From Halorubrum sp. DM2 (GTDB lineage: Archaea > Halobacteriota > Halobacteria > Halobacteriales > Haloferacaceae), in NCBI RefSeq assembly GCF_901686465.1, contig NZ_LR594487.1, positions 2,263,020-2,327,019 of the forward strand: a stretch of DNA of 64,000 nucleotides. Reading direction: 5' to 3'. Every line of letters begins with the position of its first letter. Position 1 is the first letter of the stretch. Of this stretch, positions 26,683 to 35,383 are shown piece after piece. Under the pieces are notes generated by a model. The model was given only the letters and a program-made list of their open reading frames with translations, was not told where the DNA came from and did not search any database. The position numbers and the translations under genes were made by a program.

Positions 26683-28097
26683 CGCGACCACCGCCTCGTC
26701 GCGGCCGCGACGGCGACCGGGAACGAGCCGTCTCGCCACTCCAGCGCCCGGATCCCGGCCGACCGGAGCGTCCGCAGTCGCTGTCGGCGCTCGAATGCGG
26801 TCAGCCGCTCGCCGGCCGTCTCGGCCGCCGTGGGGTCCGGCGAGAGGACCGTCACGAGGTGGCCGTGCGCGTCGATCCGGCGCGCGAGCGACGCCGCGGT
26901 GTCGTCCGCGAGCGGCGTGAAAAACAGCACCTGCGCGTCGGCCGGGAGCCGCCGTCGGAACCGCCGGAGCCACAGCGACCGGTAGAACCCCTCGCCGCTC
27001 GGGGTCGGTGCCAGCGCCGGGTCGGTGGCGAGCGTCTCGCGCCCCCGGGCCGCGTGGACGGTCCCGCTGCCCGGCGGGAGCCAGCAGTCGAGCGGCGACA
27101 GCGCCGCGATCCCCACGCGGTCGCCGCCGTCGAGGAGCGCGGAGAACGCCTGCCCGGCGGCCGCGACGCTCGCCTCCACCGCCGTCTCGGCGTCGGGATC
27201 GGGCGCGACGTACGCGGGCTCGCGGGCGTCGACGAGCAGCACGACGGTGGCGGAGCGCTCCTCGCGCAGCTCGACGGTCGACAGCTCGCCCGTCCGCGCC
27301 CGGCGGTTCCAGTCGACCCGCTTGAGCGGGTCGCCCCGGCGGTACTCCCGGGTGGCGTGGAACTCGACGCCGGAACCGCCCACGTCGGTCGGCACGCGCC
27401 CGTGGTGGACGGTCGTCAGCCCGCGGAGGGGGAGGTCGCCGCCGGCGGACAGCTCCGGCGTACAGGCGACGGTCGTCCGCGCGTCGAGGGCCGTCGTGCG
27501 TTCTCGGGCACCGGCCGCGTCGCGCGTGATCGCGGTCAGCGGCTCCCACTCGTGGTCGCCGCGCGCCGCCCGCACCGTGTACTCGAACGCGACCGCCGTC
27601 CCCGGTCGAAGCGCGGTCGCGACCCGGGCCGGCCCGTCGACGACCGCCAACCCGGGCGGGACGCCGTCGACGAGCCGGAGGTCCGGGAGGGCCGCTTCCC
27701 CGACGTTCTCCGCGCGAACGGTCACGTGGACCTCGTCGCCGGGGGCGGGGGTCTCGTCGCTCACCGACCGCGTCACCGCAAGCGCCGGCGTCGGGGCGTC
27801 GCCGGCCCGGGCGTACACGGCGTAGCCGACGCCGACCGCGCCCGCGATCACCAGCGACGACTGCCGGACGACCACGCCGAGTCCGACGAGCGCCAGCGCC
27901 GCCCCGGCGATCCCCAGCCACCGGTCCGTCTCGACCACTCGTCGATGCTCCGGATCGATCGGGGTCGCGGGCGACTCCGTCGCGGTCGCGTCGACCTCGG
28001 GATCGGTCGGGTCGGTCGAATCGGTCGAGTTGGGTGATCCGGTCGAATCGGCCGAATTGGCAGAGTCGGACGCGACCTCCGCCCCGGAGTCGCTCAC
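26679..28097 (-). CDS. DUF58 domain protein with two N-terminal membrane helices
   Basis: A 472-residue protein. A short acidic tail precedes two hydrophobic helices (about 55-90), then a repeat-like beta domain (VTVRAENVGEAALPDLRLVD), the DUF58 signature REYRRGDPLKRVDWNRRAR at about residue 249-267 and a vWA-like domain (TVVLLVDAREPAYV). DUF58 proteins commonly occur with a MoxR AAA+ ATPase, which is not adjacent here. It overlaps both neighbours by four bases, making a tight four-gene operon with the DUF4129 protein. The role is probably envelope-related; this is family-level inference. Confidence 0.87.
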   Translation of the reverse strand: MSDSGAEVASDSANSADSTGSPNSTDSTDPTDPEVDATATESPATPIDPEHRRVVETDRWLGIAGAALALVGLGVVVRQSSLVIAGAVGVGYAVYARAGDAPTPALAVTRSVSDETPAPGDEVHVTVRAENVGEAALPDLRLVDGVPPGLAVVDGPARVATALRPGTAVAFEYTVRAARGDHEWEPLTAITRDAAGARERTTALDARTTVACTPELSAGGDLPLRGLTTVHHGRVPTDVGGSGVEFHATREYRRGDPLKRVDWNRRARTGELSTVELREERSATVVLLVDAREPAYVAPDPDAETAVEASVAAAGQAFSALLDGGDRVGIAALSPLDCWLPPGSGTVHAARGRETLATDPALAPTPSGEGFYRSLWLRRFRRRLPADAQVLFFTPLADDTAASLARRIDAHGHLVTVLSPDPTAAETAGERLTAFERRQRLRTLRSAGIRALEWRDGSFPVAVAAATRRWSR

Positions 28098-28648
28098 GCC
28101 TCACCCCCGGACTCGATCCGGTCGATCTCGTCGATCGCCGCCCGCAGCCCGTACCAGTAGCGCGAGCGTCCCCGAACCGTGGCCGACAGGCGGACGCGGA
28201 GCGGGTACCGGGTCCGCGCGTCGAAGAACGCGGCGGCGACGGGATCGTCCGTCCACGTCCCGTCGTCGACGGCCGCCTCGGCCGCCTCTCGCGGGCAGTC
28301 GCGGTCGCGGGCGACGGTCTCGATCGCCACGCCCCGAACCCGACCGCGGAGGTCGCGGCGGTCCCGATAGCCGCCCGGTCCCGGGCTGGCGACCCGCGCG
28401 ATCCGTTCGTCGAGGTCCGCGCCGGGCACCGCGGCCGGCGCGCGGCGCTCCGGCTCGCCGGGGTCCGTCGGCAGTCGCCGCCGGTCCCGGCGCGCGTTCG
28501 CGTATCGGATCCCCTGAACCACGCCGAGGACGCCGATCAGCGTGACGACGGTCGCGGTGGGGGAGATGGCCGCCGCCACGCCGCGATCGAGCGCCGCGAG
28601 GAGGCCGACGGCGACCGCGACTACTCCAGCGACGACGAGGAAGCGCAC
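28094..28648 (-). CDS. Membrane-anchored protein between DUF4129 and DUF58 genes
   Basis: A 184-residue protein with two N-terminal hydrophobic helices (residues 2-21 and about 29-47) and a basic, cytoplasmic C-terminal domain of about 135 residues. The start is GTG 28648, whose first base is the last base of a TAG in another frame (TAGTG), and the stop overlaps the DUF58 start by four bases. It is a conserved member of haloarchaeal DUF58 operons, but I know no function for it. Confidence 0.72.
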   Translation of the reverse strand: MRFLVVAGVVAVAVGLLAALDRGVAAAISPTATVVTLIGVLGVVQGIRYANARRDRRRLPTDPGEPERRAPAAVPGADLDERIARVASPGPGGYRDRRDLRGRVRGVAIETVARDRDCPREAAEAAVDDGTWTDDPVAAAFFDARTRYPLRVRLSATVRGRSRYWYGLRAAIDEIDRIESGGEA

Positions 28649-28671
28649 TACCGGTCACCTCCGTCGGGACC

Positions 28672-28719
28672 GACGTGCCCGCTCCCGGCGGGTCCGACGT
28701 GTCCGCTCCCGGCGGGTCC
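28672..28719. repeat. Tandem 24-bp duplication between operon genes
   Basis: Two adjacent 24-base units (28672-28695 and 28696-28719) that differ at one position lie in the 76-base gap between the DUF4129 stop and the next gene's start. Both units contain the small inverted motif cccgctcccggcggg. Read in the frame one off from the DUF4129 gene they would encode GPAGSGHV twice. Confidence 0.8.
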
Positions 28720-28724
28720 GCGCG

Positions 28725-29669
28725 TCACGAATCGCCCCCGTGTCGCTCCTCGATCCGGCGCAGCGCCTCGACGGCGCGGCGCTCGCGGTCGTCGGTCGGG
28801 TCCTCGCCGCCGTATCGTACGCGCTCGAAGGCCTCGGTGAGCGCGGTCACCGGCTCCTCGTCGACGCCGGCGTCGACCGCGGCGGTCGCGAACTCGGCGG
28901 GCGTCGAGGAGGCGGGGCGGTCGACGTCGAGGACATCGGTCATGTCGCGCCACGCGCGGTACACCTCGTTTTCGGCGTCCGACGACTCGATCCGGTCCGC
29001 GGCCTCGCCGGCCGCCCGCCCGATCGCGCCGAGGTCCGGCGGCTCCTCGTCCGGCTGTTCGGGGTCCGCGCTCTCCCCGTCGGTCTCGTCGTCGCCCCCG
29101 GCGAGGAGGAGGACGGCGACGCTCGCGACGACCGCTACGACGACCACCAGCGCGAACAGGACCTCCGGTGTCGACGCCGCGCCCTCGCCGCCGCCGACCC
29201 CGCCGCCCCCGGGAGCGCCCTCGGGGAACAGTCCCGTCCCGTTGCCGCCGAGACCGATCGACACCGAGACGCTCCCTGCGGCCGACCCGCACGCCGACAG
29301 CACCCAGAAGAGGAATCCGATCGGGGCACCGATCACGCCGGCGACGGCGACGCCCGCGAACGGCGACGCGGTGTCCCGATACGTTATTGCGGCGAGCAGC
29401 GCCATCCCGAGGAGGAGCGCGGCGACGGCGGGCGGCTCCCTGAGAGACGGCAGGCAGACGCCGGAGGTCGACAGTTCGCCCGACTCCCCCGGCGAGGTGA
29501 GGATGCCCGGGTCCCCCTCGCTCTCGCCGACGCTCGGGGCGTCTCCGCCGCCGCCGCCGAACCCGCCGCTGCCGGTGTCGACCGCGGAGTCCAGCGTCGC
29601 GGCCGCGACGCCGAGCGCGACGACGGCGAGGAGGGCGACGACGACCGCGGCGAGGGCGTCCCGCTTCAC
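28725..29669 (-). CDS. DUF4129 domain protein
   Basis: A 314-residue membrane protein: a first helix at residues 5-24, a glycine-rich extracellular segment, hydrophobic helices at about 78-125, a second glycine-rich loop, a further helix near 170-190 and a C-terminal cytoplasmic DUF4129 domain (AWRDMTDVLDVDRPASSTPAEFATAA onward in part). DUF4129 domains usually accompany transglutaminase or DUF58/MoxR systems of the cell envelope. It is the first gene of the four-gene operon. An alternative end one frame away is discussed in the findings. Confidence 0.82.
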   Translation of the reverse strand: MKRDALAAVVVALLAVVALGVAAATLDSAVDTGSGGFGGGGGDAPSVGESEGDPGILTSPGESGELSTSGVCLPSLREPPAVAALLLGMALLAAITYRDTASPFAGVAVAGVIGAPIGFLFWVLSACGSAAGSVSVSIGLGGNGTGLFPEGAPGGGGVGGGEGAASTPEVLFALVVVVAVVASVAVLLLAGGDDETDGESADPEQPDEEPPDLGAIGRAAGEAADRIESSDAENEVYRAWRDMTDVLDVDRPASSTPAEFATAAVDAGVDEEPVTALTEAFERVRYGGEDPTDDRERRAVEALRRIEERHGGDS

Positions 29670-29732
29670 GTCCCCGAATACGCTGGCCGGCAGGAATACC
29701 TTTCGGCGACCGGAAAGTAGCGGAGACCGCGA

Positions 29733-30806
29733 CTACGCGTCGTCGCTCCCGTCGACCAGGTCGTCGAGCGGCGTGGTCGGGAACAGCGCGTCGACATCGG
29801 GTTCGGGGTCGACGAGGCGGTAGGCGGTCCCGTCGCGCTCGACGACGCCCGCCGCCGCGAGGTGGTCGAGGTGCGAGAACGCCTCGCCGGGCCCGTGGAG
29901 GACGTGGATCCCGTCGAGGTCGCCGAACAGCGCGGCCGAGACCTCCCACGCGGTCGCGGGTCCCGACTCGTCGAGAACGCCGATCACCCGGCGCGTCCGG
30001 TGGCGGTGGTGGTCGAGGATCGTCGCGGCGCGCCGGCTCGGGTCGTCGATCCGCCAGCGGTGGCCGGGATGGGCGGCGTCGAAGTCGCGGTCGACGATCC
30101 GCGCGAGGCTCTCGGCGTAGGCCGCGAGCGCGCCCTCGACGCGCACGTCCGCCCCGCCGACGTTGGGAGTGTACTTCGGGAGCAGCGCGTCGCCCGTGAA
30201 CGCCTCCTCGGTCGCGTCCGCGCCTGCCACCGGCTCGTGGCCGGGGACCGTCCGCGGATCGAACGCGAACCCGGAGAGTCCCGCGGTGTGGCCGGGCAGG
30301 TGGAGGGCTTCGAGTTCGACGCCGCCGGCCTCGATCGTCTCGCCGTCGCCGAACGCCGTCACGTCGGCGGGCCGGCCCGACAGGTCCGTGCTGACTGCGT
30401 CGAAGAACGCCGTCAGGCGCTCCCGGTCGGCGTCGGGCATCCCCCACCGCTCGAACGTCTCGCGCCGGAGGTCGCGGTCGGCGAAAAGCGGCGTCTCGCT
30501 CCCGTCGACCAGTCCGGCGTCCGCCTCGTGGACGTACACGTCGGCGTCCCCGGCGGCCTGAATCTCGCCCGCCAGCCCCGCGTGGTCCGGGTGCCAGTGG
30601 GTGAGCGCGACCGCGTCGACGTCGGCGAAGGCAACTCCGTACTCGTCGAGCCCGTCGACCAACTCCTCGCGTACCTCGGGGAGCGCGACGCCGGTGTCGA
30701 CGAGCGCGGTCGTCTCGCCGTCGAGCAGGTAGACGTCGTTTTCGCCCTCGAAGACGGTGTTCCCGAGCTGGATCCGTTTCACACCGTCCCGTCGGCGGGC
30801 GTCCAT
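29733..30806 (-). CDS. Metallo-beta-lactamase fold hydrolase with C-terminal winged helix
   Basis: A 357-residue MBL-fold protein. The zinc motif THWHPDHAG (HxHxDH) near residue 71, HLPGHTAG and the final His in AHPGHRW complete a di-zinc site. The C-terminal 90 residues form an HTH-like domain (RRVIGVLDESGPATAWEVSA onward), as in LACTB2/ribonuclease-like MBL proteins. ATG 30806 is used; the in-frame GTG at 30782 would begin MKRIQLGNTVFEGENDVYLL, closer to relatives, and may be the true start. Substrate unknown. Confidence 0.82.
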   Translation of the reverse strand: MDARRRDGVKRIQLGNTVFEGENDVYLLDGETTALVDTGVALPEVREELVDGLDEYGVAFADVDAVALTHWHPDHAGLAGEIQAAGDADVYVHEADAGLVDGSETPLFADRDLRRETFERWGMPDADRERLTAFFDAVSTDLSGRPADVTAFGDGETIEAGGVELEALHLPGHTAGLSGFAFDPRTVPGHEPVAGADATEEAFTGDALLPKYTPNVGGADVRVEGALAAYAESLARIVDRDFDAAHPGHRWRIDDPSRRAATILDHHRHRTRRVIGVLDESGPATAWEVSAALFGDLDGIHVLHGPGEAFSHLDHLAAAGVVERDGTAYRLVDPEPDVDALFPTTPLDDLVDGSDDA

Positions 30807-30848
30807 TTGAGGGTTGCCACCGCGGAAGCCGGGGAGAACGGGGGCCGT

Positions 30849-31991
30849 TCAGTCGACCACGTCGACGCCGGTGAACTCGAAGCGCGCACCCCCGCCGTCG
30901 GCGTCGGTGACGCGCACGTCCCAGCCGTGGGCCGTCGCGACCGCCTCGACGATATCCAGCCCGAACCCGGTTCCCCCGTCGCTCGTGGTGTATCCCGGAT
31001 CGAACACCCTCTCGCGGTCGGCCTCCGGAATCCCCGGGCCGTCGTCGGCGACGTAGAAGCCGCCGTCGAGGTCGCCAACGGTCAGCGTTACGCTCTCGCT
31101 CCCGTGTTCCACGCTGTCGCCGGACTCTGTCCGGCTGCCAGTCGAGCCATGCTCGACGCTGTCGTCGGGCTCCGCCCGACTGCTCGTGGAACCGTGTTCC
31201 ACGCTGTTCCGCGCGAGGTTCTCGAACACCTGCCGGAGCCGGCTCCGGTCGGCACGGACCGCGCGGTCGGTCTCGACGCGCAGCGTCGCGTCGGCGGTCT
31301 CGACGCCCTCCCAGCACTCCTCGACGAATCCGCGGAGCGGGACGCGCTCCGTCTCGTCGACGTCCTCGCCGTCGCGGGCGACGGTCAGGAGGTCCTCGAT
31401 GAGGACGTTCATGCGGTTGTGGGCGCGAGCGACGTGGTCGAGGTGTTCGGAGTCGCACTCCTCGCGGGCGAGATCGAGCCGCCCCTCGGCGACGTTAAGG
31501 GGGTTCCGGAGGTCGTGTGAGACGATGCTCGCGAACTCCGCCAACCGCTCGTTCTTCTCTCTGAGCGCCTCCTCCCGCCGCTTCCGATCGCTGACGTCGC
31601 GGATGACGCCCACGCGATCGAACTCGTCGAACGCCTCGTCGCCGGGCTCGTGGTCGTCGCCGCCCCCGGCGATGAAACTGAACCGCATCTCCACGGGGAA
31701 CCGCTCGCCGTCCGCGGTGAGGAACTCGTACTCGACGACTCCGTCGTCCCGCTCTCCGGCCGCCATCTCCCGTCTGACCGCTCTCGCCCTTTCGGCGGCC
31801 TCCTCCGTGACCCAGTCGTAGATCTGCGTCCCGAGCAGTTCCTCGCGGCCCGCCCCCTTCATCTCGGCGTACCGGTCGTTGACGTACGCGATGGTGCCGT
31901 CCGGACGGACGGCGTAGACGGCGTCGTCGATCGAGTCGAGGATCGCCTCGTACCGCCGTAGTTCCTCGTCTCGGCGGTCGGTCCCTGTCAT
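30849..31991 (-). CDS. PAS-domain sensor histidine kinase
   Basis: A 380-residue soluble kinase. An N-terminal PAS domain (YEAILDSIDDAVYAVRPDG to about residue 130) is followed by the HisKA dimer helix with the phospho-acceptor in ASIVSHDLRNPLN and an HATPase domain (N-box FENLARNSVEHG, G boxes DDGPGIP and GTGFGLDIVE). No transmembrane helix is visible. A 15-residue unit is repeated inside the N-box region (31090-31205). No response regulator is adjacent. Sensed signal unknown. Confidence 0.88.
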   Translation of the reverse strand: MTGTDRRDEELRRYEAILDSIDDAVYAVRPDGTIAYVNDRYAEMKGAGREELLGTQIYDWVTEEAAERARAVRREMAAGERDDGVVEYEFLTADGERFPVEMRFSFIAGGGDDHEPGDEAFDEFDRVGVIRDVSDRKRREEALREKNERLAEFASIVSHDLRNPLNVAEGRLDLAREECDSEHLDHVARAHNRMNVLIEDLLTVARDGEDVDETERVPLRGFVEECWEGVETADATLRVETDRAVRADRSRLRQVFENLARNSVEHGSTSSRAEPDDSVEHGSTGSRTESGDSVEHGSESVTLTVGDLDGGFYVADDGPGIPEADRERVFDPGYTTSDGGTGFGLDIVEAVATAHGWDVRVTDADGGGARFEFTGVDVVD

Positions 31992-32103
31992 CTGCCGCTT
32001 CGGCTCAAGTTACTCGCATGTCGTAATAAAACGGTCGTCACGGGCCCCCGCTTGGCCGCCGCGATCCGTGCGTGCTTTTGCTGCTCGCGCCCGTGTCGAG
32101 GAC

Positions 32104-32481
32104 ATGGAGTATCAACCGGGCGTCTGCAACATCGGACCGACCCAACAGCGGCGGCGACTCCTCCTCGGCGTCGGCTCGCTCGCGCTCGCCGCGGTCTACG
32201 TCGCGGCGGTCGTCGCGCTGGCGTGGCCGCAGTGGTCGCTCGCCCTCTCGGTGTTCCCCCTGTACGGGGCCGCGATGGGCTGGTTACAGTACCGCGAGCG
32301 CTTCTGTATCGGCTTCGCCGGCATCGGCGTCTTCGACGTGGGCGAGGGCACGAGCGAGATCCGGAACGAGGAAGCGCTCGCCGCCGACCGCAAGAAGGCG
32401 GTCACACTCAACGCCAAGGCAGTCGGGATCGGCGTGGTCGGGACGGTGGCCGTCTACGGCGCATCGCTCGTTCTACTATAA
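32104..32481 (+). CDS. Small two- to three-helix membrane protein
   Basis: A 125-residue protein with a Cys-containing N-terminus (MEYQPGVCNIGPTQQRRR), two closely spaced helices (about 19-40 and 46-62), a middle loop with a second Cys (YRERFCIGFAGIGVFD) and a last helix (VGIGVVGTVAVYGASLVLL). The frame opens at 32068, but the ATG at 32104 gives the compact conserved form. I recognise it as a haloarchaeal conserved membrane protein without known function. Repeat copy 3 follows its 3' end. Confidence 0.68.
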   Translation: MEYQPGVCNIGPTQQRRRLLLGVGSLALAAVYVAAVVALAWPQWSLALSVFPLYGAAMGWLQYRERFCIGFAGIGVFDVGEGTSEIRNEEALAADRKKAVTLNAKAVGIGVVGTVAVYGASLVLL

Positions 32482-32564
32482 GTAGGTTGTCAGTTCGGTG
32501 GTGGTGAATCCGGTCGAAAATCCTGCCGCTCGGCCGCACGCAACTATTCTCGTCGTGACTGAGA

Positions 32565-32878
32565 CCGCCGAAGCCCCAGCCGGTCGGCTGTACGCTGCTG
32601 ATCTCGTCGCGACTGTGACCGCCGAAGCCCCAGTCGGGAGGACTCGCGCGACTCGTTGCGCTCCTCGCTCGGTCACTTCGCTCCCTCGCTGCGGTGCTTA
32701 TATCGTCGTGCTTCGTCCTCCCGACTGCCCCTTCGAGTCCCACCCGACCGCACAGCACCTCACGCCTCCCCAGCCTCGTCGCTGGCGGTCGTCGCTTCGC
32801 TCGACCGCCAGCGACTCCCTCGCGCGGCGCTCCGTCGCGGTCGCCGGGGGCGACCGCTCGGAGGCGCGCGCCACCGCA
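32565..32878 (+). repeat. Dispersed structured element, copy 3
   Basis: Plus-strand copy between the small membrane protein and purL. CCGCCGAAGCCCCAGC boxes stand at 32565-32580 and 32619-32633. Stem A is 32631-32643 with 32715-32727 (13 bp), stem B 32778-32791 with 32802-32815 (14 bp) and stem C 32837-32845 with 32849-32857 (9 bp). The conserved linkers GCCCCTTCGAGTCCCACCC and CCTCACGCCTCCCCAGCCTCGTCG are present. Stem sequences differ from copy 2 yet remain complementary. Confidence 0.88.
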
Positions 32879-32974
32879 CAGAATCTCAAGTCAGTTCGGC
32901 GTCGCGGTCGGCTCGATCAACACGAACGTGCGTATAGAAAAGCATTAGAACCGGCTCGGTGACCACGTGAGTGA

Positions 32975-35224
32975 ATGAGTCTGTCCGACCCGGACCACGA
33001 GCTCGTCGTCGCGGAGCTCGGTCGGGAGCCGACGCCGGCCGAGGCCGCGCTGTTCGAGAACCTCTGGAGCGAACACTGCGCGTACCGCTCCTCCCGACCC
33101 CTGCTTTCGGCGTTCGACAGCGAGGGCGATCAGGTCGTCGTCGGCCCCGGTGACGACGCGGCGGTCCTCGCGCTCCCCGACCCCGACGCCGCGGACGCGC
33201 CCGCGGCCGAGCGCGACGCCGACGACTACGGCGACACCTACGTCACCTTCGGCGTCGAGAGCCACAACCACCCCTCGTTCGTCGACCCGTTCGACGGCGC
33301 GGCCACGGGCGTCGGCGGCATCGTCCGCGACACGATGAGCATGGGCGCGTACCCGGTCGGGCTCCTCGACTCGCTGTACTTCGGCGGCTTCGACCGCGAG
33401 CGCTCGCGGTACCTCTTCGAGGGCGTCGTCGAGGGCATCTCCCACTACGGCAACTGTATCGGCGTCCCCACGGTCGGCGGCAGCGTCGCGTTCCACGGCG
33501 GCTACGAGGGGAACCCCCTCGTCAACGTCGCCTGCGTCGGCGTCACCGACGCGGACCGACTGGTCACGGCGACCGCGAAGGAGCCGGGCAACAAGCTGGT
33601 CCTCGTCGGCAACGGCACCGGGCGCGACGGGCTGGGCGGCGCGTCCTTCGCCAGCGAGGACCTCGCCGAGGACGCCGAGACCGAGGACCGACCAGCGGTT
33701 CAGGTCGGCGACCCCTACGCGGAAAAGCGGCTGATCGAGTGTAACGAGGCCCTCGTCGACGAGGCCCTAATCTTGTCCGCCCGCGACCTCGGCGCGGCCG
33801 GGCTGGGCGGCGCGTCCTCCGAACTCGTCGCGAAGGGCGGGCTCGGCGCGCGGATCGACCTCGACGCGGTCCACCAGCGCGAGCCGAACATGAATCCGAC
33901 CGAAATCCTGTTAGGCGAGAGTCAAGAGCGGATGTGCTACGAGGTCGCGCCCGAGGACGTCGACCGCGTCGCGGCGCTCGCGGAGCGGTTCGACCTCGGC
34001 TGCTCGGTCATCGGCGAGGTGACGGACGGCAACTACGTCTGCGAGTTCGCCGGTGACGCCGACGAGTCCGAGACGGTGGTCGACGCGCCCGCGGAGTTCC
34101 TCGCCGACGGCGCGCCGATGAACGACCTCGCGAGCGAGCCGCCGAGTCAACCCGACCGCGAGCTCCCGGACGACGAGCCGCCGCTCGACGAGGCGGTCGC
34201 GGCCGTCCTCTCGGCCCCCTCGACCGCGAGCAAGCGCTGGGTGTACCGGCAGTACGACCACGAGGTCGGCACGCGGACGGCGGTGAAGCCCGGCGACGAC
34301 GCGGCGCTGCTCGCGATGCGGGAGACGGAAGGCGAGGGGAACGCCGTCGAGGGCGACGATTCCGCCGACGGCGTCGGTCTCGCGCTCTCCTCCGGCGCGA
34401 ACCCGAAGTGGACCGCGGTCGCGCCGTACGAGGGCGCTCGCGCGGTCGCCGTAGAGAACGCGACGAACCTCGCCGCGACCGGCGCGCTCCCGCTGGCCGC
34501 GGTCGACTGCCTCAACGGCGGCAACCCCGAGAAGCCGGACGTGTACGGCGCGTTCAAGGGGATCGTCGACGGGCTGGCGGACGCCTGCGCGGCGCTCGAC
34601 GCGCCCGTCGTCGGCGGCAACGTCTCGCTGTACAACGACAGCGTCGAGGGACCGATCCCGCCGACGCCGACGCTCGCGGTGCTGGGCACGACGCGCGGCT
34701 ACTCGGCCCCGCCGACCGCCCTCGACGCCGACCGCGCGGCCGACTCCGAACTGCTGCTCGTCGGGGCCGGCGGCGACGCCCTCGGCGGCTCCGAGTACCT
34801 CGCGCACGCCGGCGGGAGCGACCGGTTCCCGACGCTGCCCGACGACTCCGGTGCCGCTGACGACCTCGGCGACCTCGTCGCGTCGCTCGCGGCGGCCGCC
34901 CGCCACGAGTCGACGCTCGCGGCCCACGACGTGAGCGAGGGCGGGCTCGCGGTCGCGCTCGCCGAACTGGTGACCGACGAGGCGGGCGTCGACGCGACCC
35001 TCCCCGACCGCGTCGCGGCCTTCGACGAGACGCCGGGGCGACTGCTGATCCAGACGACCGACCCCGAGGCGGTCGCGGCCGTGACGGGCGAGCTCCCCGT
35101 CTTCCGGATCGGCGACGTGACGACGGACGGGACGCTCTCGCTCGCGGTGGGCGACGAGTCGGTCGCGCTCTCGGCCGACGCGGTCCGCGATCACCGCGAC
35201 GTGATCGACCGAGAGCTGGCCTAA
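32975..35224 (+). CDS. purL: Phosphoribosylformylglycinamidine synthase subunit PurL
   Basis: ATP-dependent synthetase subunit of purine biosynthesis; works with PurQ and PurS encoded elsewhere. The 749-residue small-type PurL has the N-terminal [19 protein letters not shown], the catalytic/ATP region [18 protein letters not shown] and [13 protein letters not shown], and the second half with [10 protein letters not shown] and [12 protein letters not shown]. It is complete. Acidic insertions are moderate. The start lies about 95 bases after repeat copy 3 and appears to have its own promoter in the AT-richer stretch near 32925-32950. Confidence 0.96.
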   Translation: MSLSDPDHELVVAELGREPTPAEAALFENLWSEHCAYRSSRPLLSAFDSEGDQVVVGPGDDAAVLALPDPDAADAPAAERDADDYGDTYVTFGVESHNHPSFVDPFDGAATGVGGIVRDTMSMGAYPVGLLDSLYFGGFDRERSRYLFEGVVEGISHYGNCIGVPTVGGSVAFHGGYEGNPLVNVACVGVTDADRLVTATAKEPGNKLVLVGNGTGRDGLGGASFASEDLAEDAETEDRPAVQVGDPYAEKRLIECNEALVDEALILSARDLGAAGLGGASSELVAKGGLGARIDLDAVHQREPNMNPTEILLGESQERMCYEVAPEDVDRVAALAERFDLGCSVIGEVTDGNYVCEFAGDADESETVVDAPAEFLADGAPMNDLASEPPSQPDRELPDDEPPLDEAVAAVLSAPSTASKRWVYRQYDHEVGTRTAVKPGDDAALLAMRETEGEGNAVEGDDSADGVGLALSSGANPKWTAVAPYEGARAVAVENATNLAATGALPLAAVDCLNGGNPEKPDVYGAFKGIVDGLADACAALDAPVVGGNVSLYNDSVEGPIPPTPTLAVLGTTRGYSAPPTALDADRAADSELLLVGAGGDALGGSEYLAHAGGSDRFPTLPDDSGAADDLGDLVASLAAAARHESTLAAHDVSEGGLAVALAELVTDEAGVDATLPDRVAAFDETPGRLLIQTTDPEAVAAVTGELPVFRIGDVTTDGTLSLAVGDESVALSADAVRDHRDVIDRELA

Positions 35225-35315
35225 GCGGTCGCGGCGCGGTCGAGCGCCGTCGTCTCCGAGAAAGACGCGGCATCGAATCTACCGATTTCGACGGCGCGAG
35301 AGCGAGCGATACGCT

Positions 35316-35331
35316 TTTAGGTACTCCTAAA
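35316..35331. promoter_or_regulatory. DtxR/IdeR-type palindrome upstream of an ABC ATPase
   Basis: The 16-base palindrome TTTAGG-TACT-CCTAAA (35316-35331) lies 53 bases before the ATG of the ABC ATPase. It resembles the TTAGG...CCTAA operators of DtxR-family metal regulators, which in haloarchaea control iron genes. It may also overlap the TATA box (cttttag). Binding is inferred from similarity only. Confidence 0.55.
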
Positions 35332-35383
35332 GTATGTGACGGCAACCGCGGGACGCCGGTCGCCCGGTGCCCGCCCCTCATCG

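Noticed and set aside
28648-31458. Very long minus-strand open frame (936 codons)
   Set aside because: It spans the DUF4129, MBL and kinase genes in a different frame and encodes an Arg/Pro-rich sequence unlike haloarchaeal proteins; it is a GC-driven shadow.
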